Source: Bimuria novae-zelandiae CBS 107.79
Taxonomy: Eukaryota > Ascomycota > Dothideomycetes > Pleosporales > Didymosphaeriaceae
Length of the DNA: 64,000 nucleotides
Direction of reading: 5' to 3'
Assembly (NCBI GenBank): GCA_010015655.1
Contig: ML976701.1
Coordinates: 66,689 to 130,688, forward strand
Each line of letters begins with the position of its first letter. Position 1 is the stretch's first letter. Below the pieces are notes generated by a model. The model ran no database searches, was not told the DNA's origin, and saw nothing but the letters and a program-made list of their open reading frames with translations. The translations under genes and the position numbers were made by a program. Positions 35,931-46,972 of this stretch are shown piece after piece.

Positions 35931-36299
35931 ATTTGAATTTCGCGATTTAATTATCTTTTTGGTGTTTGGGAAGGCATTAGTGGGGATAACGCGTGATGCA
36001 TGCGCGTCGCGTGCTTTTACTGGGTTAAATCTGGGGTTGGGTTAAATCTGGGGGGGGGACTCTATACTTTTACTAGCCTCTACGCATATTACCTTAATAA
36101 TAAGGGTAAGCTAGTTAACTACTTACTTAGGTTGCCTAAGCTATATAGAGCGCACACTAGTAATAATAAGACTTTAACTATTTAGTATTAATAATATAAG
36201 CGTTAGGTACTTTATGCTTAATAATATAAGTAATAATAATACTATAGTTAAGTCCTTAGTAAAGGAGTTTAGCTTTATTATAAGTAAGCGGTGGCTATA

Positions 36300-36531
36300 G
36301 TTATCCGATCATATGGTCCTTTGCGCTAGCAAGGTGATTGGCGCGCCTATACCCTAAGGAGACCCGATTTATCACATGATTATCCGATAGCCTTTGGACT
36401 ATCATATGTTATCCAGCTAATATATATATATACTTATAGTAGTAGCTTCTACAGAGACATAGCAGCATCAATACACCTTTTAATTAATTAATTATTCGAT
36501 CTCATTAAGATTACCCTCAAATCTGATAATT
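36300..36531 (+). repeat. Solo LTR of a Copia-related family
   Basis: Resembles the Copia 1 LTR at both ends (TCCGATCATATGGTCCTTTG against TCCGATTACATGGCCCCTTG; ...TCAAATCTGATAA against ...TTTAATCTGACA) but is otherwise divergent. No internal region follows, so it is a solo LTR that interrupts the hAT transposase. Edges are approximate and no clear target duplication is left. Confidence 0.6.
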
Positions 36532-36899
36532 GTACTACTATTATATACTTAACCTAGGCGCGTAATTAATAATTTAAGGAAAAGATTATAGCGCGTATAA
36601 AATTAACGCTACCTACCTTAAAAATAAAAAAAAGTATATAAAAAAGTAGCGTAAATATAGTCTCATTAGCGTCCTTTATAATATAATTACGTCTATTTAT
36701 ACGCCTTAAACTTAATAACTACTAAAGCGCCTATAGCGTAAAAAAGTAAAATCTTTAAATATTATACTTTATATTTAGTAGCTTATTAAGCCTATTAAAG
36801 CTTACTAAAATAGTTATTTTAGCACGTTTATACGCGTAGCTAAGCTATACAGCCCTATTAATAGTTATATTAAGTGTAAACTTAAGAAGTATAGTGGTG

Positions 36900-37210
36900 A
36901 ATGGGCTATACTAAGCCAAGCATATCGCGAAATGATAGGGCTAGATAGTTGTACAATGGTACGGGTGAGAAAAAGGTCTGGTATTCAAGTCTTGTCTATC
37001 TATTCTACGTACAGAGAAAAGGGGGTTAGAAGGATTAATGCTCGCGCATGGTGACTATGGTCTATGCCTTTGCCTGTGTGGTATTACATAACTATTATCA
37101 CCTGTCTTAAGACATCGTATTAGGTAGCTGCCCGTACTGCGTACGGACATATAGTACTATAATAGCACCCTTATAGCGCGAGAAAAACCACGAGCAGCTG
37201 CCCGCTACGC
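36900..37210 (+). mobile_element. SINE-like insertion with possible tRNA-type promoter
   Basis: A ~310-bp, largely RIP-free segment interrupts the hAT transposase frame. It holds an A-box-like TAGTTGTACAATGG (about 36953-36966) and, 20-30 nt on, a B-box-like GGTATTCAAGTC. No poly-A tail or firm target duplication was seen; a CTATAC flanking match is weak. Could be an unrelated short element. Confidence 0.35.
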
Positions 37211-38864
37211 AGCCACAACTATACATACGTAAAGGCGGTCTAAGTAGTAAGGACTAGGTAATAATAATAAAGTATATTTAACTCCTTAAGCTATTTACTA
37301 AAGCTATATAGCTACTTAAAGGCCGTAGACAACACGGCTACTATAGCGCTATTTAGGAAGTTTTAATAATATTTAAGTAGCTTCTTAACTAGCTTAAAGC
37401 TCTTAAAAACTATTTTAAGAATATAAATTATAAAAATCTAGACGCGCCTAAAGATTATTTTATTATAAATATTAATTTTACGTATAGTAAGCTTACTAAG
37501 TACTACGTAAAATTTAATAACGCGCCTGTCTACTATACTACTATAACGTGTTTTATAAGCGAGTGCGCATTACAAGCGAGTGCGCACCCTACTAACTTTA
37601 TACACCTCTATATACAAATATCTTAACCACGTTAAGAGATAATATCTAGATATTAATAAGATAGATTAAGCAATATCTAAAGTATCTTTTTATACGTGCG
37701 TGAGTTATGCCTAGTCTCTCTACACCTCTTGCAGCGCGCCAGGGCCTGGTGGCTACGGCCTAATCGCTCTGTATCTTAACGCTATTCACGCTCTATCTAC
37801 TGGTCAGCCTCCTTTTAAGCGAGTATGTCCTCTCCCTCTCCCTTTATTAAGGTCTCCTACCTTTATATCTGCTTCTTCTTGCGCTGCCTACGCTTTATTA
37901 CTACTTTATTAGCTCTTTTAAGGCTGGTAATCTAATCGCGCATTAGCTTAGCTAAGAGTATTATTACCTCTACCCCCTTCTTAAGCTAGCTAATTGCCTT
38001 AATAATTAAGGCTGGCGACGAGGTCTTATACCGCTGTACATAATTACGTATTAATATTAATTAAGTATTAAGCTCGTGTACGTTACTTAGTGTTCGAGCC
38101 TCCTAGAGAGCCTCTGTAGTAGCTAGAGGAGTAGGCGTACGGAGCTACACATCTAGCTTTAATAGAATAACGTCTGGCTAGAGAGGAACAAGGCCTGCAC
38201 CTTAAAAGGCTAAGTAGATATTAGCTACTATAAATAATCGCGTGAAGGCTGCCTTAAAGGCTAGTAGAAACTTAAGCTTTATAATATAATTAATGTGGTC
38301 GCGCATTAGGCTCTTAATCTAGCGGCTGTACGCGCGCTTTAATGGCAAGAAGTAGCCAACGTCGAGTGGCTATAGTAGGTGGGATGAGTGTGGCGGCATG
38401 TAGAGCGTGTAGATATTGTTCTCCTTGTAGAGCTCTTAAAACTCGAGAGAGTGGTGGCTCTTATAGCTATTAAGGATAAGTAGCTGACGCGCCCTAACTA
38501 TCTTGCCCTCTATATACTTAATAAAGTGTTTTAGCTACTTAACTCTAATCTTATTAGTTATCTAGCTATTGTCGCTAATAGCGATAGCCTAGTCGCGTGG
38601 GATATCCTCCTTGTACTAGGTAGATAGGTAGTGCTAGCTAGTAAAGATAATAAATAGCGAGATAGCCTAGCTAGTAGTATTAATTTCCTGGATTACTATC
38701 GTGCACTCGCGATTACCTGGCTAAATAGCCTTTAGCTAGCCTCTCCTCTCTAACCTTATTATAACGAGCTAAGTCATGATCTTGCCTATTATAAAGCTAA
38801 TCTTGTTAAAGTTGTAGACGTCTTTATTATAGATGCCGTACTTGGCCTTTGTCTACTCTACAAG

Positions 38865-39061
38865 TGTGAGGTTTGATGTTTGCCACTGAGCTAATGGCTT
38901 GTTTTCCTTTTATTTGTTTTTGATGTTTGCCACCGAGCTGATGGCTTATTTTCCTTTTGTTTGCTATTTGCCAGTTATCTAGGATGTTTGCGCCTGGGTA
39001 TATAGGAGATAGCTTACCTCTAGTGGCAGAGGGGGGATATACATGAGTTATTTGGTTCACA
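38865..39061 (+). repeat. 5' LTR of Copia 2
   Basis: Direct repeat of 44239-44435. Contains two ~50-bp imperfect repeats of GATGTTTGCCACYGAGCTRA and a TATATAGGAG motif. Confidence 0.95.
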
Positions 39062-39076
39062 GTTATGAGCCCAGCA
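39062..39076 (+). promoter_or_regulatory. Primer-binding site of Copia 2 (half tRNA-iMet)
   Basis: GTTATGAGCCCAGC abuts the 5' LTR and is complementary to an internal anticodon-arm segment (GGGCTCATAAC) of eukaryotic initiator tRNA, not its 3' end. Confidence 0.7.
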
Positions 39077-39176
39077 TAGTGTTTTGTCGGGCAACTTAGC
39101 TATTGCAGTTAGTGATTGCTCTTAGTCGTCTGATCTTTTACATATACCATTTGTTTGCCCTCTCTATATAATTACG

Positions 39177-42100
39177 ATGACGGCCGAATTGCAGGCAGCA
39201 TCCCGAGCGATGGGAGTGATCCTTGAGACGCCCAAGAACTGGCAAGCTTGGTTATTTTTGCGTAAAGATACAGCGCAACAGCATAGGCTGTGGGAGTATA
39301 TGGATCCTAACGTGCCGGAGGCAGATTTGAAGCAATTGACAGCGCCCACTCTGCTAGAGCTAAAAGACGCGTTGCCACGCGCAGGGGCAAATAGGGAACT
39401 AATCCCTATACTAGTAAATTACACTAAGCAAGATCTTGACAACAAAGGGTTTACGCGCTACTAATTTTTATATTAAAGGTATAAGTAAGATCTTTTAGTA
39501 TTTAAGTATTAGTAGAGAGCGCTTACTCTCTTTAACTCTAAGATAGCGCGCACTGTATATTAACGCAACCTATACTTACTATAGGGTAAGGATACTACTT
39601 ATAAATATCTAATTACCTTTAAGGCCTACTTATTGCTTATAATAACCGTAATTAAGCGCGAACTAAAAGAGAAGTATTACTAGTTATACGTGCCACTAAG
39701 GGATAAGAGTATAGAGATTTGGCTAAGGGACTAGCTTAACGTAACGAGGCAGGCGCATGCGGTTTTACTATTAAATATTATAGATAACTAATTAGTAAAG
39801 GATTTTTTAGTAGCTATTAAGGTAGTAGATCTAGAGTATAGAGCGCCTGCGCTAGCGAGTTATCTTAAATAATAGCACACTAGCTAGACAACTACTCTAT
39901 TATTAGAAGATAAGATCGCGACGTATAAGGACTACTTATAGATAACTTAACCTAGGGCCCTTTAACTTGCGGCAATAGCAGGAGAGCTTTAAGTAGCAAA
40001 GACTATCTAAGAGTTAGATAAGGATAGCTCTAACGATAAGGGCAAGAGCTACTTATATAAATTTCGCCACTAGTAGGAGAACTACTATTACCTTAACCTA
40101 CATGCTAAAGGCAGGCGCGTAGACTTTAAGGATAAGAAGTCTATACAAGAGCGTATTAAGAAGACTTACAAGGACAACGCTAGCTTAAAAGAGAAGGTAG
40201 AGGAGTATCTAGGCAAATAGCGTAAGCGTAATAATATAGATATTAAGGAGATAATTATAGTAGATAATAGTAAAGCTCCTACTGCTCTAGCCACTTATAT
40301 AGCTAATTTTACAGCAGAGGCTGTCCTTATAGACGATAACTCTCTACTATTTAAAGATCTTAAAGTCGCAGCTATCGCAGAGGGTGACGGTTTATAGGAC
40401 TACTAGATTCTAGACCTAAGTAGCAATACTTATATTATTAACTTAGAGGACTAGGTAGGCTAGAAAAGGTAACGTAAGGAGCATAATAGCAGGACTATTA
40501 CTACTAGAGTAAGTTACATTCTAGTAGAAGTTTAGGGTAAAGTTAGCCTCTTTATCTGTACGCTGTCTAGTGTTAAGAGTTTAGCACTTACTTACGTCGC
40601 TTTTATGCTAGGCTTCTTAACAAGCGTTATAGGCCTAGGCCGCTGTCGTGATGTAGGCATTTACTTTAACTCTAGTAGCGACGTTTTGTATAGGAGCTTA
40701 GGGGTAATTGCTTATTTAGAGTACCGGCGGGGCCACTAGTTACTTAACGTTAAGATAAGTAAGTGACTAAAGAAGCTAACATTATCTACCTTTATAATAA
40801 GGATGGCGCTATTAAGAATACTAAAACCTACTTAGAAACTTAGCGCGAAGCTTGCTTATGCTATATAGAGTTATCTATTAAGAGAGGCAATCTAATACTT
40901 ATAAGATAATATGGTTGGCGTTAAAGTGACGAACGTCGAGCAATAGGACCTTAATTATTAGGTTTACCACGAGGCGAAGCTTACGTAGTAGGTGTCTAGG
41001 CGTACGCCAGCAGACATGGTGGAGCACTTGTTTTATCATATTACTATTAACGTTTTATAAATCCGCGAGTACGGAAAGCTCTACTATAATTGCGATAGGT
41101 ACGCTGCTCATGCGGTGGACAAGTACTTTAAAAAGAATAAGGTAGAAATAACTAAGATAAGAAACGCTAGAGAGTTACGTCCCTGGCTACTTAGCGTGAT
41201 TTAGCAGATCTAGAGGCAGTTTAATTGCGACGTAATTATTATAAAAGCTAATAACAAGAAAGGATTCAGGTTTAAGAGTCTTTATAACAAATTAGGAATA
41301 CGCTTAGAGCTGCGGGTATTAAATACACTAGAGCAGAACAGCAGCGCTAAAATAGCTAAAAAGACGCTTAGCACGAGGGCGAGAGCGCTAACGTTATAGG
41401 CTAACTTACCTAAGAAGCTGGCAAACGAGATATACAAGATAGTAGGGTACTTACTTAACTATACGCTAACGAGGTCGTTAGGCTAGAAAACTCTATATAA
41501 GATTATCTAGAGATATAAGCCTATTGTCTTCTACATACGGCCTATTAGTTATTAAGCATACGTATTAAACAAACACCTGCCAAAGGCTGTAAAGACGTAG
41601 TCCAGGGCTCTTATTAGCTATCTTATAGGGTATGATTTAACTAATATCTTTAGGATTTAGCTACTAATAAAGGACCAAGTTATTCGCGTAAGAGACGTTG
41701 TTTTTAACCTAAGTCGTTTTTATAAAGGTAGTAAAGATAGGTATAACGCGCAAGCTATTGCGAGATCTATTAAGCTATTAGATATGCTAGAGATGCCAAA
41801 TAAAGATAATATTAAAGTAGAGGACTTACTAATAATCCGGCAAGCGCGAGCGCGTACATTACTTTAGTAATTAACTATGTCTAACAAGGGAGTTCTCTCC
41901 CAAGTTAAGCATAGAGTGGATAAGAAGGCTTCCGCAATTGCTAAGCAAGTTAAAAAGATATAGCATATAGTAGACGCTCTATTTTGTGACATATTATGCC
42001 TAGTAGCTAGAAATCTAGACAATCGAGACGACAACGTTATTCTAGACAAATAAATTTAAACGCTAGAAAACAAATTAGAGCAAGACAAGGCTTAATTATA

Positions 42101-44150
42101 GTAGTAGCTTAAGGGTAAGGAGGATTTAGTGTTAAGGGAAAGAGTCTTAGCATAAGAAGATAAAGACACTTAATTTTTTAACGCGCACTTAACACCGCCT
42201 TTACCTACTTAGTAACTAGTTATAAACTATTCTACAACTAAAATACCAGACTATATGCCTAACAGGTATACGAATAATGCTCCTTAGCGTCGAAACCTTG
42301 ATTTTTTAGAGGAAAATATTATTTCAGGCAGGCGTGAGCGTAAGCTAACAAACTGTAATAATCCTTAGCTATATATAGCGATTTTTGGCGCTAGGCGCGT
42401 TAACGAATATCTCTATACTTTTATAACTTTAATAAACGTTAAGTAAGGCTAAAATGGCGAATCTAGCTTTCTTAACGACTAGCGACTTTACAGAAGCTAA
42501 TTACCCTCTAAACTAAAGTCTATACACTAGCTAAAGTATCACCAATTCGGCAAGTAGTTTATAGAGGCCGTTTAATAAGAGTATTACTAGGTGTAGGATA
42601 AGGGCTATTTCTGCAAGACAAAGATAACTAGAAAGATAGTAGCTAAGCAAGGTATTAAGGTACTCCCGCTTATATAGGTATTTAATTACAAGTTCGACGA
42701 GGATAGCTATCTTTATAAGTTTAAGGCGCGGCTTGTTATACAAGAAGACCTTAAGAAGCAGTATAGAGACACTTACGTAGCAACGCTAGTAGCACGAAGT
42801 TTTTAGGCCCTACTAGCGATTGCTAATAAGTTTAACCTAGAGCTTTAGTAGTATAACGCGCCTAACGCTTTCTTAAACGCCCTACTTAATCGCAAGCTTT
42901 TAGTAGAGACCCTAGATATCTTTAGCGATAATAGCGAGTTCCTAGAGGTCTTACGCGCTCTATATAGTTTAAAGGAGTTAGCACTACTCTAGCATAAAGA
43001 TTTCCGTTACATAGTTAAGAACTTAGGCCTTAAGCGTGTCCTAGGGTTCCTATGCTTATATATAAACAATTACCTTATATTATTTGTCTTCGTTAATAAT
43101 ATTATAATCGCCTACTATTATAGTAACTAACGCTTGTTCGACAGTATTGCTAGCAAGCTTGTTAAACACTACGACTTAAAGATAATAAAAGAACTTACAT
43201 AGTTCCTAGGCGTACGAGTACTTCGAGACAAGAAGTAGCGCAAGATTTAGTTATTACAGGATAAGTATATTAATAAGGTTGCTTATTGATTTAATGTGAA
43301 GCTAGAGGGCAAGACGCTAGAGGCTCTATTACTATAATACGCAAACAACTTGCAGGCTTCTATAGAGGAGCCTAATACTAAACAACGGACGTATTACTAG
43401 CAATTAGTTAGTAGCTTAGCATATATTGCTTGCTAGACGCGTCTAGATGTTGCGCGCTTATATATTATTTTAGTATGTTACCTTACTAATCCTAGGCAGT
43501 TGCATGTATAGTACGCACTTAAAGTGTGGGTCTATCTCCTAGTAACAAAGTACTACGCTCTCTAGGGTAGTAGTGACAACGGCGACGGCGCCACCAAAAT
43601 CCTCGCTAGAGGTAACCTTAATCCCGTCTTTTATAGAGCATTAGACGCGTTGTATGCAGACGTTATAGAGACGCGCTAGAGTAGCCACGGCTATCTCTTC
43701 TTACTATATAATTTACTAGTTAATTAAAGATCTATAGTGCAAAGGACTGTTAGCAAGTTAATAATAAAGATAGAGCTACTTACTCTATTAACTACTAGAT
43801 TACAACTTCAGGAATGGTTGCGCTTTTTTAAGGGGATTAGTTTTAAGCTAAATAAGACGCCGGTTATTATATGTAATAACTAGCAGATAGTAGGCATTAT
43901 TAATAAGTAAAAAGACCGCCTAAAAACGAGCATTAAACACGTGGACATACACTAGATGTAGATCCGTTAAGAAGTAGAGGTAAGACGACTCTATGTAAGA
44001 TGGGTGCTAACAACTAAGATGCTAGCAGACGGGCTCACGAAGTTGCTCTTAAAGTAGAAACATGCGGAGTTTGTAAGGTAGCTCTATCTCGTGGATCTCT
44101 GTGGACGATTTGTCGGGAAAAACGTTAAGTAAAAAGCTCAACACTATAAA
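39177..44150 (+). pseudogene. Copia 2 Gag-Pol polyprotein, RIP-decayed after residue ~95
   Basis: Gag starts at 39177 (MTAELQAASRAMGVILETPK) and is open for 95 codons without RIP; after 39465 stops are frequent. Protease region near 40400 (ILDLSSNTYIIN), integrase about 40950-41560 (YAAHAVDKYFK, LEQNSSAKIAKKT, LANEIYKIVGYLLN), RT about 42600-43250 (GYKLGA-type blocks, ALYSL, FVNNIIIAYY), and RNase H about 43560-44000 (GLTKLLLK near the end). Confidence 0.88.
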
Positions 44151-44238
44151 ATCTAGCGATAGCCACTTTTGCGGGTACGTCTACGGCTTTATATACGGGG
44201 CGATCGCCCCTCCAGCATGTGGGAGGTGCGAGGGGGTG

Positions 44239-44435
44239 TGTGAGGTTTAATGTTTGCTACTGAGCTGATGGCTTGTTTTCCTTTTGTTTGTTTTTGATGT
44301 TTGCCACCGAGCTGATGGCTTATTTTCCTTTTGTTTGCTGTTTGCCAGTTATCTAGGATGTTTGCGCCTGGGTATATAGGAGATAGCTTACCTCTAGTGG
44401 CAGAGGGGGGATATACATGAGTTATTTGGTTCACA
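44239..44435 (+). repeat. 3' LTR of Copia 2
   Basis: Direct repeat of the 5' LTR, followed by the ACAAG duplication. Confidence 0.95.
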
Positions 44436-44984
44436 ACAAGCTCGAACTAGCTTCTAATTAACACAGGATCCTTATATAGAGCTCTCTGCCCATCGTACGC
44501 TTAATTAAATCGCGTTGTAAGGCTATCTATACGCTTGACAAAGTTGCGCGGCTAGTGGACGCTAACCTAACCTCCGCCACGCGTAGCGAGTAGCTTATTA
44601 GCCATATCACGTATAGCCGCGTACGTAGGCGCAAATCCACGCTGGTCTAGGCCGAGTATGTACCTAATAATCACCTCCTCTTCTAGCTGGGTAAGCTTCT
44701 TTAAGTTAGGCTAGCAATCGCGTCGGGCAGGCTTGCTAGCGCGCCGGCGGTGGAGTGTATCTTAAGAAATATTAAACGTCTGTGTAGCAACTACCTTACT
44801 CTAAAATTAATTTTGCTAAAGAGCTAATATAGCAAGGTGTATATCAGCCTTATAAGAAGCTGGCTGGGCTTTAGTTGGGGGCGCTATAGTAGGTAGAAGT
44901 TCACGCGTTGCGAAAAGTTGGTGGGGTGCGCACTCGCTTGTAATACGCACTCGCTTGTAATACGCACTCGCTTGTAAAACACGT

Positions 44985-45892
44985 TAATACTATATTTATA
45001 CTATAAGTACTACCTCTTAGCGCTCTAAAAGGTACTTAATACTTATATTATTACTTATAATAGTATTTACTATCGCGATAGCTAGCTTAATAATAACTAC
45101 TAGGTATTCCTGCGCATGTAGGAAGGGCCAAAAGACACTATAGCTATTCTAGCTTAAATAGTAACGACGCCGCGTAAGAAGTCCTAGCTAGGGTTATTAA
45201 TATTATAATTAGCTTTTTTATAGTCGTTAATTAAGTAAAGTATATAGTAGGTAAAGGTAAGTCTTATAAAGAATAAATATAAAATTTAAAAGCAATAGCT
45301 AGCGTTAGCTAAAAAAGACTAGCTATCTCTTAATCTACTTTTATACTTAGAGTTAGTTACTAGAAATTCCCTATACTCTTAAAATTTACTATTAATATTC
45401 TAATAATACTAGTAGTAGTAGTAGACTATAAGTAGACTTTTAGTAAGCTTAGTAATATATTAAGCACGCGGAGACTCTATATAAAGCTAGAGCTTATTTT
45501 AGCTTTATAAAGTTTAAAGAGCTAGAAAAGGCTTAGTATATAGCTAATAATTATGTTAGCTTTAGGGTTAGCGCGTACACTATTAGAGGAAGAAATTTTA
45601 AAAATATAAAAATAATTATTTTAGTTTCACGTTAAGTAACTTAGTTTAGTTAGTCTAGTTAGTCCGTAGGCGGAGGCGACGTTAGTTTAGTTAATTAGTT
45701 TTAACTTAATTAAAAAGTCTTAGTAGTTAGTCTAGTCTCGTTTAGTAACTTCACGACGTTAGTTTAGTTAGTTAGTTTTAACTTAATTCAAAAGTCTTAG
45801 TAGTTAGTTTAGTCTAGTTTAGTAACTTCACGACGTTAGTTCAGTCAGTCTGGAGCTCTCTGGACTGACTGAACTGACTGATAGCAACTCTG
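44985..45892 (+). other. Right end of the hAT element
   Basis: Strongly RIP-mutated remainder of the hAT interior, then from 45630 the dense subterminal motif array (AGTTTAGTTAGT, GTTTAGTTAATT, and unmutated AGTTCAGTCAGTC near the tip). A ~100-bp part of the array (ending CTTCACGACGTTAGTT) is duplicated in tandem at about 45660-45840. Confidence 0.75.
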
Positions 45893-46972
45893 ATTGGTTC
45901 GTTAGGCTATCCCCTGTATGCGGCGGGATTGTATGTGAACAATCGCTTCGGTAACACCTGGTTCGTCTATGTCAGTTCAGTGGCCTGCGGTATCACTGCG
46001 GGTTTCTTCTAGAGCGTTGAGGGAGCTATCGCGACCGGGTATCCCGAAAATGACAAGCGAGGAAGATACATCGCAACTTGGTTCACCTTTCGGAACTTTG
46101 GAAATATTATCGGGGGCGCTGTATCACTTGGGTTGAACCACAAAGTTAATCACAAGGGTAAAGTCAGCTATCAGACCTACTGGGCCTTTATCGCAATCCA
46201 GTGCCTGGGACTTTTCTTTGGCCTCCTACTGTCGAATCCCGAGAAGGTGGTTCGCGACGATGGAACGCGGATACAAGCCCCCAGAGGCATAAACTGGAAG
46301 ACCGAAGGCAAGCAGATGTGGACTCTGATCTGGAGCAAGCCCATACTACTACTCACGCCATTGTTCTGGTATTATGGATGGATCCAGGCTTACCCGGGAA
46401 CTTACCTCACCACTTACTTCACCGTACGATCACGCGCGCTTGGGTCCTTCATGTCGGCTGTCGTAGGTTCCTGTGCGACCTGGCTGGGTGGCTCACTGGT
46501 CGACATCCCGTGGCACAAGAGCAGACAGGTTCGAGCGGTGGCCACCTTTACGCTGATTGCGGCATGCAACTCCGCCACCTGGATCTAGGCCGTCTATATT
46601 CAAAACGAGTACCGCCATACGCGCCCGGTATTGGACTGGGGCAACCAGAAAGCATTTAGTTGCGGATTTGGTGTATACATGTTTGAACGACTCAGCCTGG
46701 GTATGGTGGAGAACTACATATACTGGTGCATAGGGAATATGTCCGACTCGCCTGGAGATCAGATCAGGTACAGTTCTCTGCTGCGGAGTATCGAAACGGC
46801 TGGCGTGGCAGTTGGATTTGGCGTACAAGCAGTACCTACCGTACTGATTGCAACGGCATGCATCAACTGTGGGTTGTGGTTCTTCGCGCTGCCGTTCAGC
46901 TATTACGCGACCAGATTGGTGGTTAAAAAATTCAATAGACCAGACGCAGAGAGCAAGGCCGATCCCGCGTAG

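Larger units (their letters stand above)
33794..36062 (-). mobile_element. pogo-type DNA transposon E inside the hAT element
   Basis: TIRs contain a double CCCAGATTTAAC motif followed by CACGCGACGCG-like sequence, starting GAGTC at 33794 and ending GACTC at 36062, with TA at 33792-33793 and 36063-36064. Length 2,269 bp. Confidence 0.88.
38865..44435 (+). mobile_element. Ty1/Copia LTR retrotransposon 2, complete, mostly RIP-inactivated
   Basis: Two 197-bp LTRs (38865-39061 and 44239-44435, TGTGA...TTCACA) differ by about five transitions. The target duplication ACAAG (38860-38864, 44436-44440) is perfect. Directly after the 5' LTR, GTTATGAGCCCAGC complements the anticodon arm of initiator tRNA-Met, the half-tRNA primer type known from Drosophila copia. 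A G-rich tract (GCGAGGGGGTG) precedes the 3' LTR. Confidence 0.95.
37700..44900 (-). pseudogene. Pogo F transposase, split by Copia 2 and RIP-decayed
   Basis: From about 44900 the minus strand reads the CENP-B-type region (LEEEVIIRYILGLDQRGFAP, RDMANKLLATRG, RFN-AYDGQRALYKDPVLIRS). After the Copia element it continues at 38860 with YGIYNKDVYNFNK, IVIQEINTTSQAI, DIPRDQAIAISDN, LLILNSYKSHHSLEF, YMPPHSSHLLQPLDVG and LPLKRAYSR. This is a DDE_1 pogo transposase. The plus-strand ORFs here are shadows. Confidence 0.85.
37546..44984 (-). mobile_element. pogo-type DNA transposon F with iteron-like TIRs, carrying Copia 2
   Basis: Ends ACGTGTTTTA(T/C)AAGCGAGTGC, with TA at 37544-37545 and 44985-44986. 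The left TIR contains two, the right three, tandem copies of a ~17-bp unit (GCACTCGCTTGTAATAC). Without Copia 2 and its duplication, about 1.86 kb remains. It lies in the hAT transposase. Confidence 0.9.
32964..45600 (+). pseudogene. hAT transposase with BED-type zinc finger, fragmented and RIP-decayed
   Basis: Starts MSTPSNSGLCRLVEYDKRN at 32964 and is open to 33224. The frame continues past a stop into a BED-like finger (YRHGWAVWHRKYKKNY, LCRYCH at about 33225-33300). Later segments lie between nested elements: 36063-36299 (YAYYLNNKGKLVNYLLRLPK, and ISNNNTIVKSLVKEF in another frame), 36532-36905, and 37210-37545 (VIITKYI-like block, then FTYSKLTKYYV). These match the order of fungal hAT transposases. 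The C-terminal dimerisation part after 44985 is too decayed to place. Confidence 0.7.
30261..45892 (+). mobile_element. hAT-superfamily DNA transposon with nested elements (15.6-kb composite)
   Basis: Termini CAGACTTGCTATCAGTCAG (left) and the complement of CAGAGTTGCTATCAGTCAG (right), with an 8-bp target duplication ATTGGTTC at 30253-30260 and 45893-45900, all diagnostic of hAT. Both subterminal regions carry many copies of an AGTTTAGTTAGT-like motif (RIP form of AGTTCAGTCAGT), at 30290-30430 and 45630-45880. Without the nested elements about 3.1 kb remains. Nested inside: a piggyBac-like element, pogo E, a solo LTR, a SINE-like insertion, and pogo F with Copia 2. Confidence 0.93.
29797..46972 (+). 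pseudogene. UNC-93-like / MFS membrane transporter gene, split by a 15.6-kb hAT composite and two nonsense mutations
   Basis: Exons 29797-30106 and 30161-30260 (GT-AG intron 30107-30160) continue at 45901-46972 once the hAT insertion and one 8-bp duplication are ignored; the frame joins exactly across the site (LAIG-S-LGYPLYAAG) and gives 493 codons. The product resembles fungal UNC-93/DUF895 membrane proteins, with about 11-12 hydrophobic segments, PGIWSAMNGLG near the first, YAAGLYVNNRFG, and VEGAIATGYPE. Two in-frame TAG stops at 46010-46012 (codon 174) and 46586-46588 (codon 366) replace conserved Trp and are G-to-A changes in TpG, the RIP type. The gene is thus dead three times over. The start at 29797 has A at -3. 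Transport substrate unknown. Confidence 0.9.

Noticed and set aside
37546..37605. Iteron-like ends first read as MULE terminal repeats
   Set aside because: The enclosed frame is a pogo DDE_1 transposase and the flanks are a TA duplication, not 8-9 bp.
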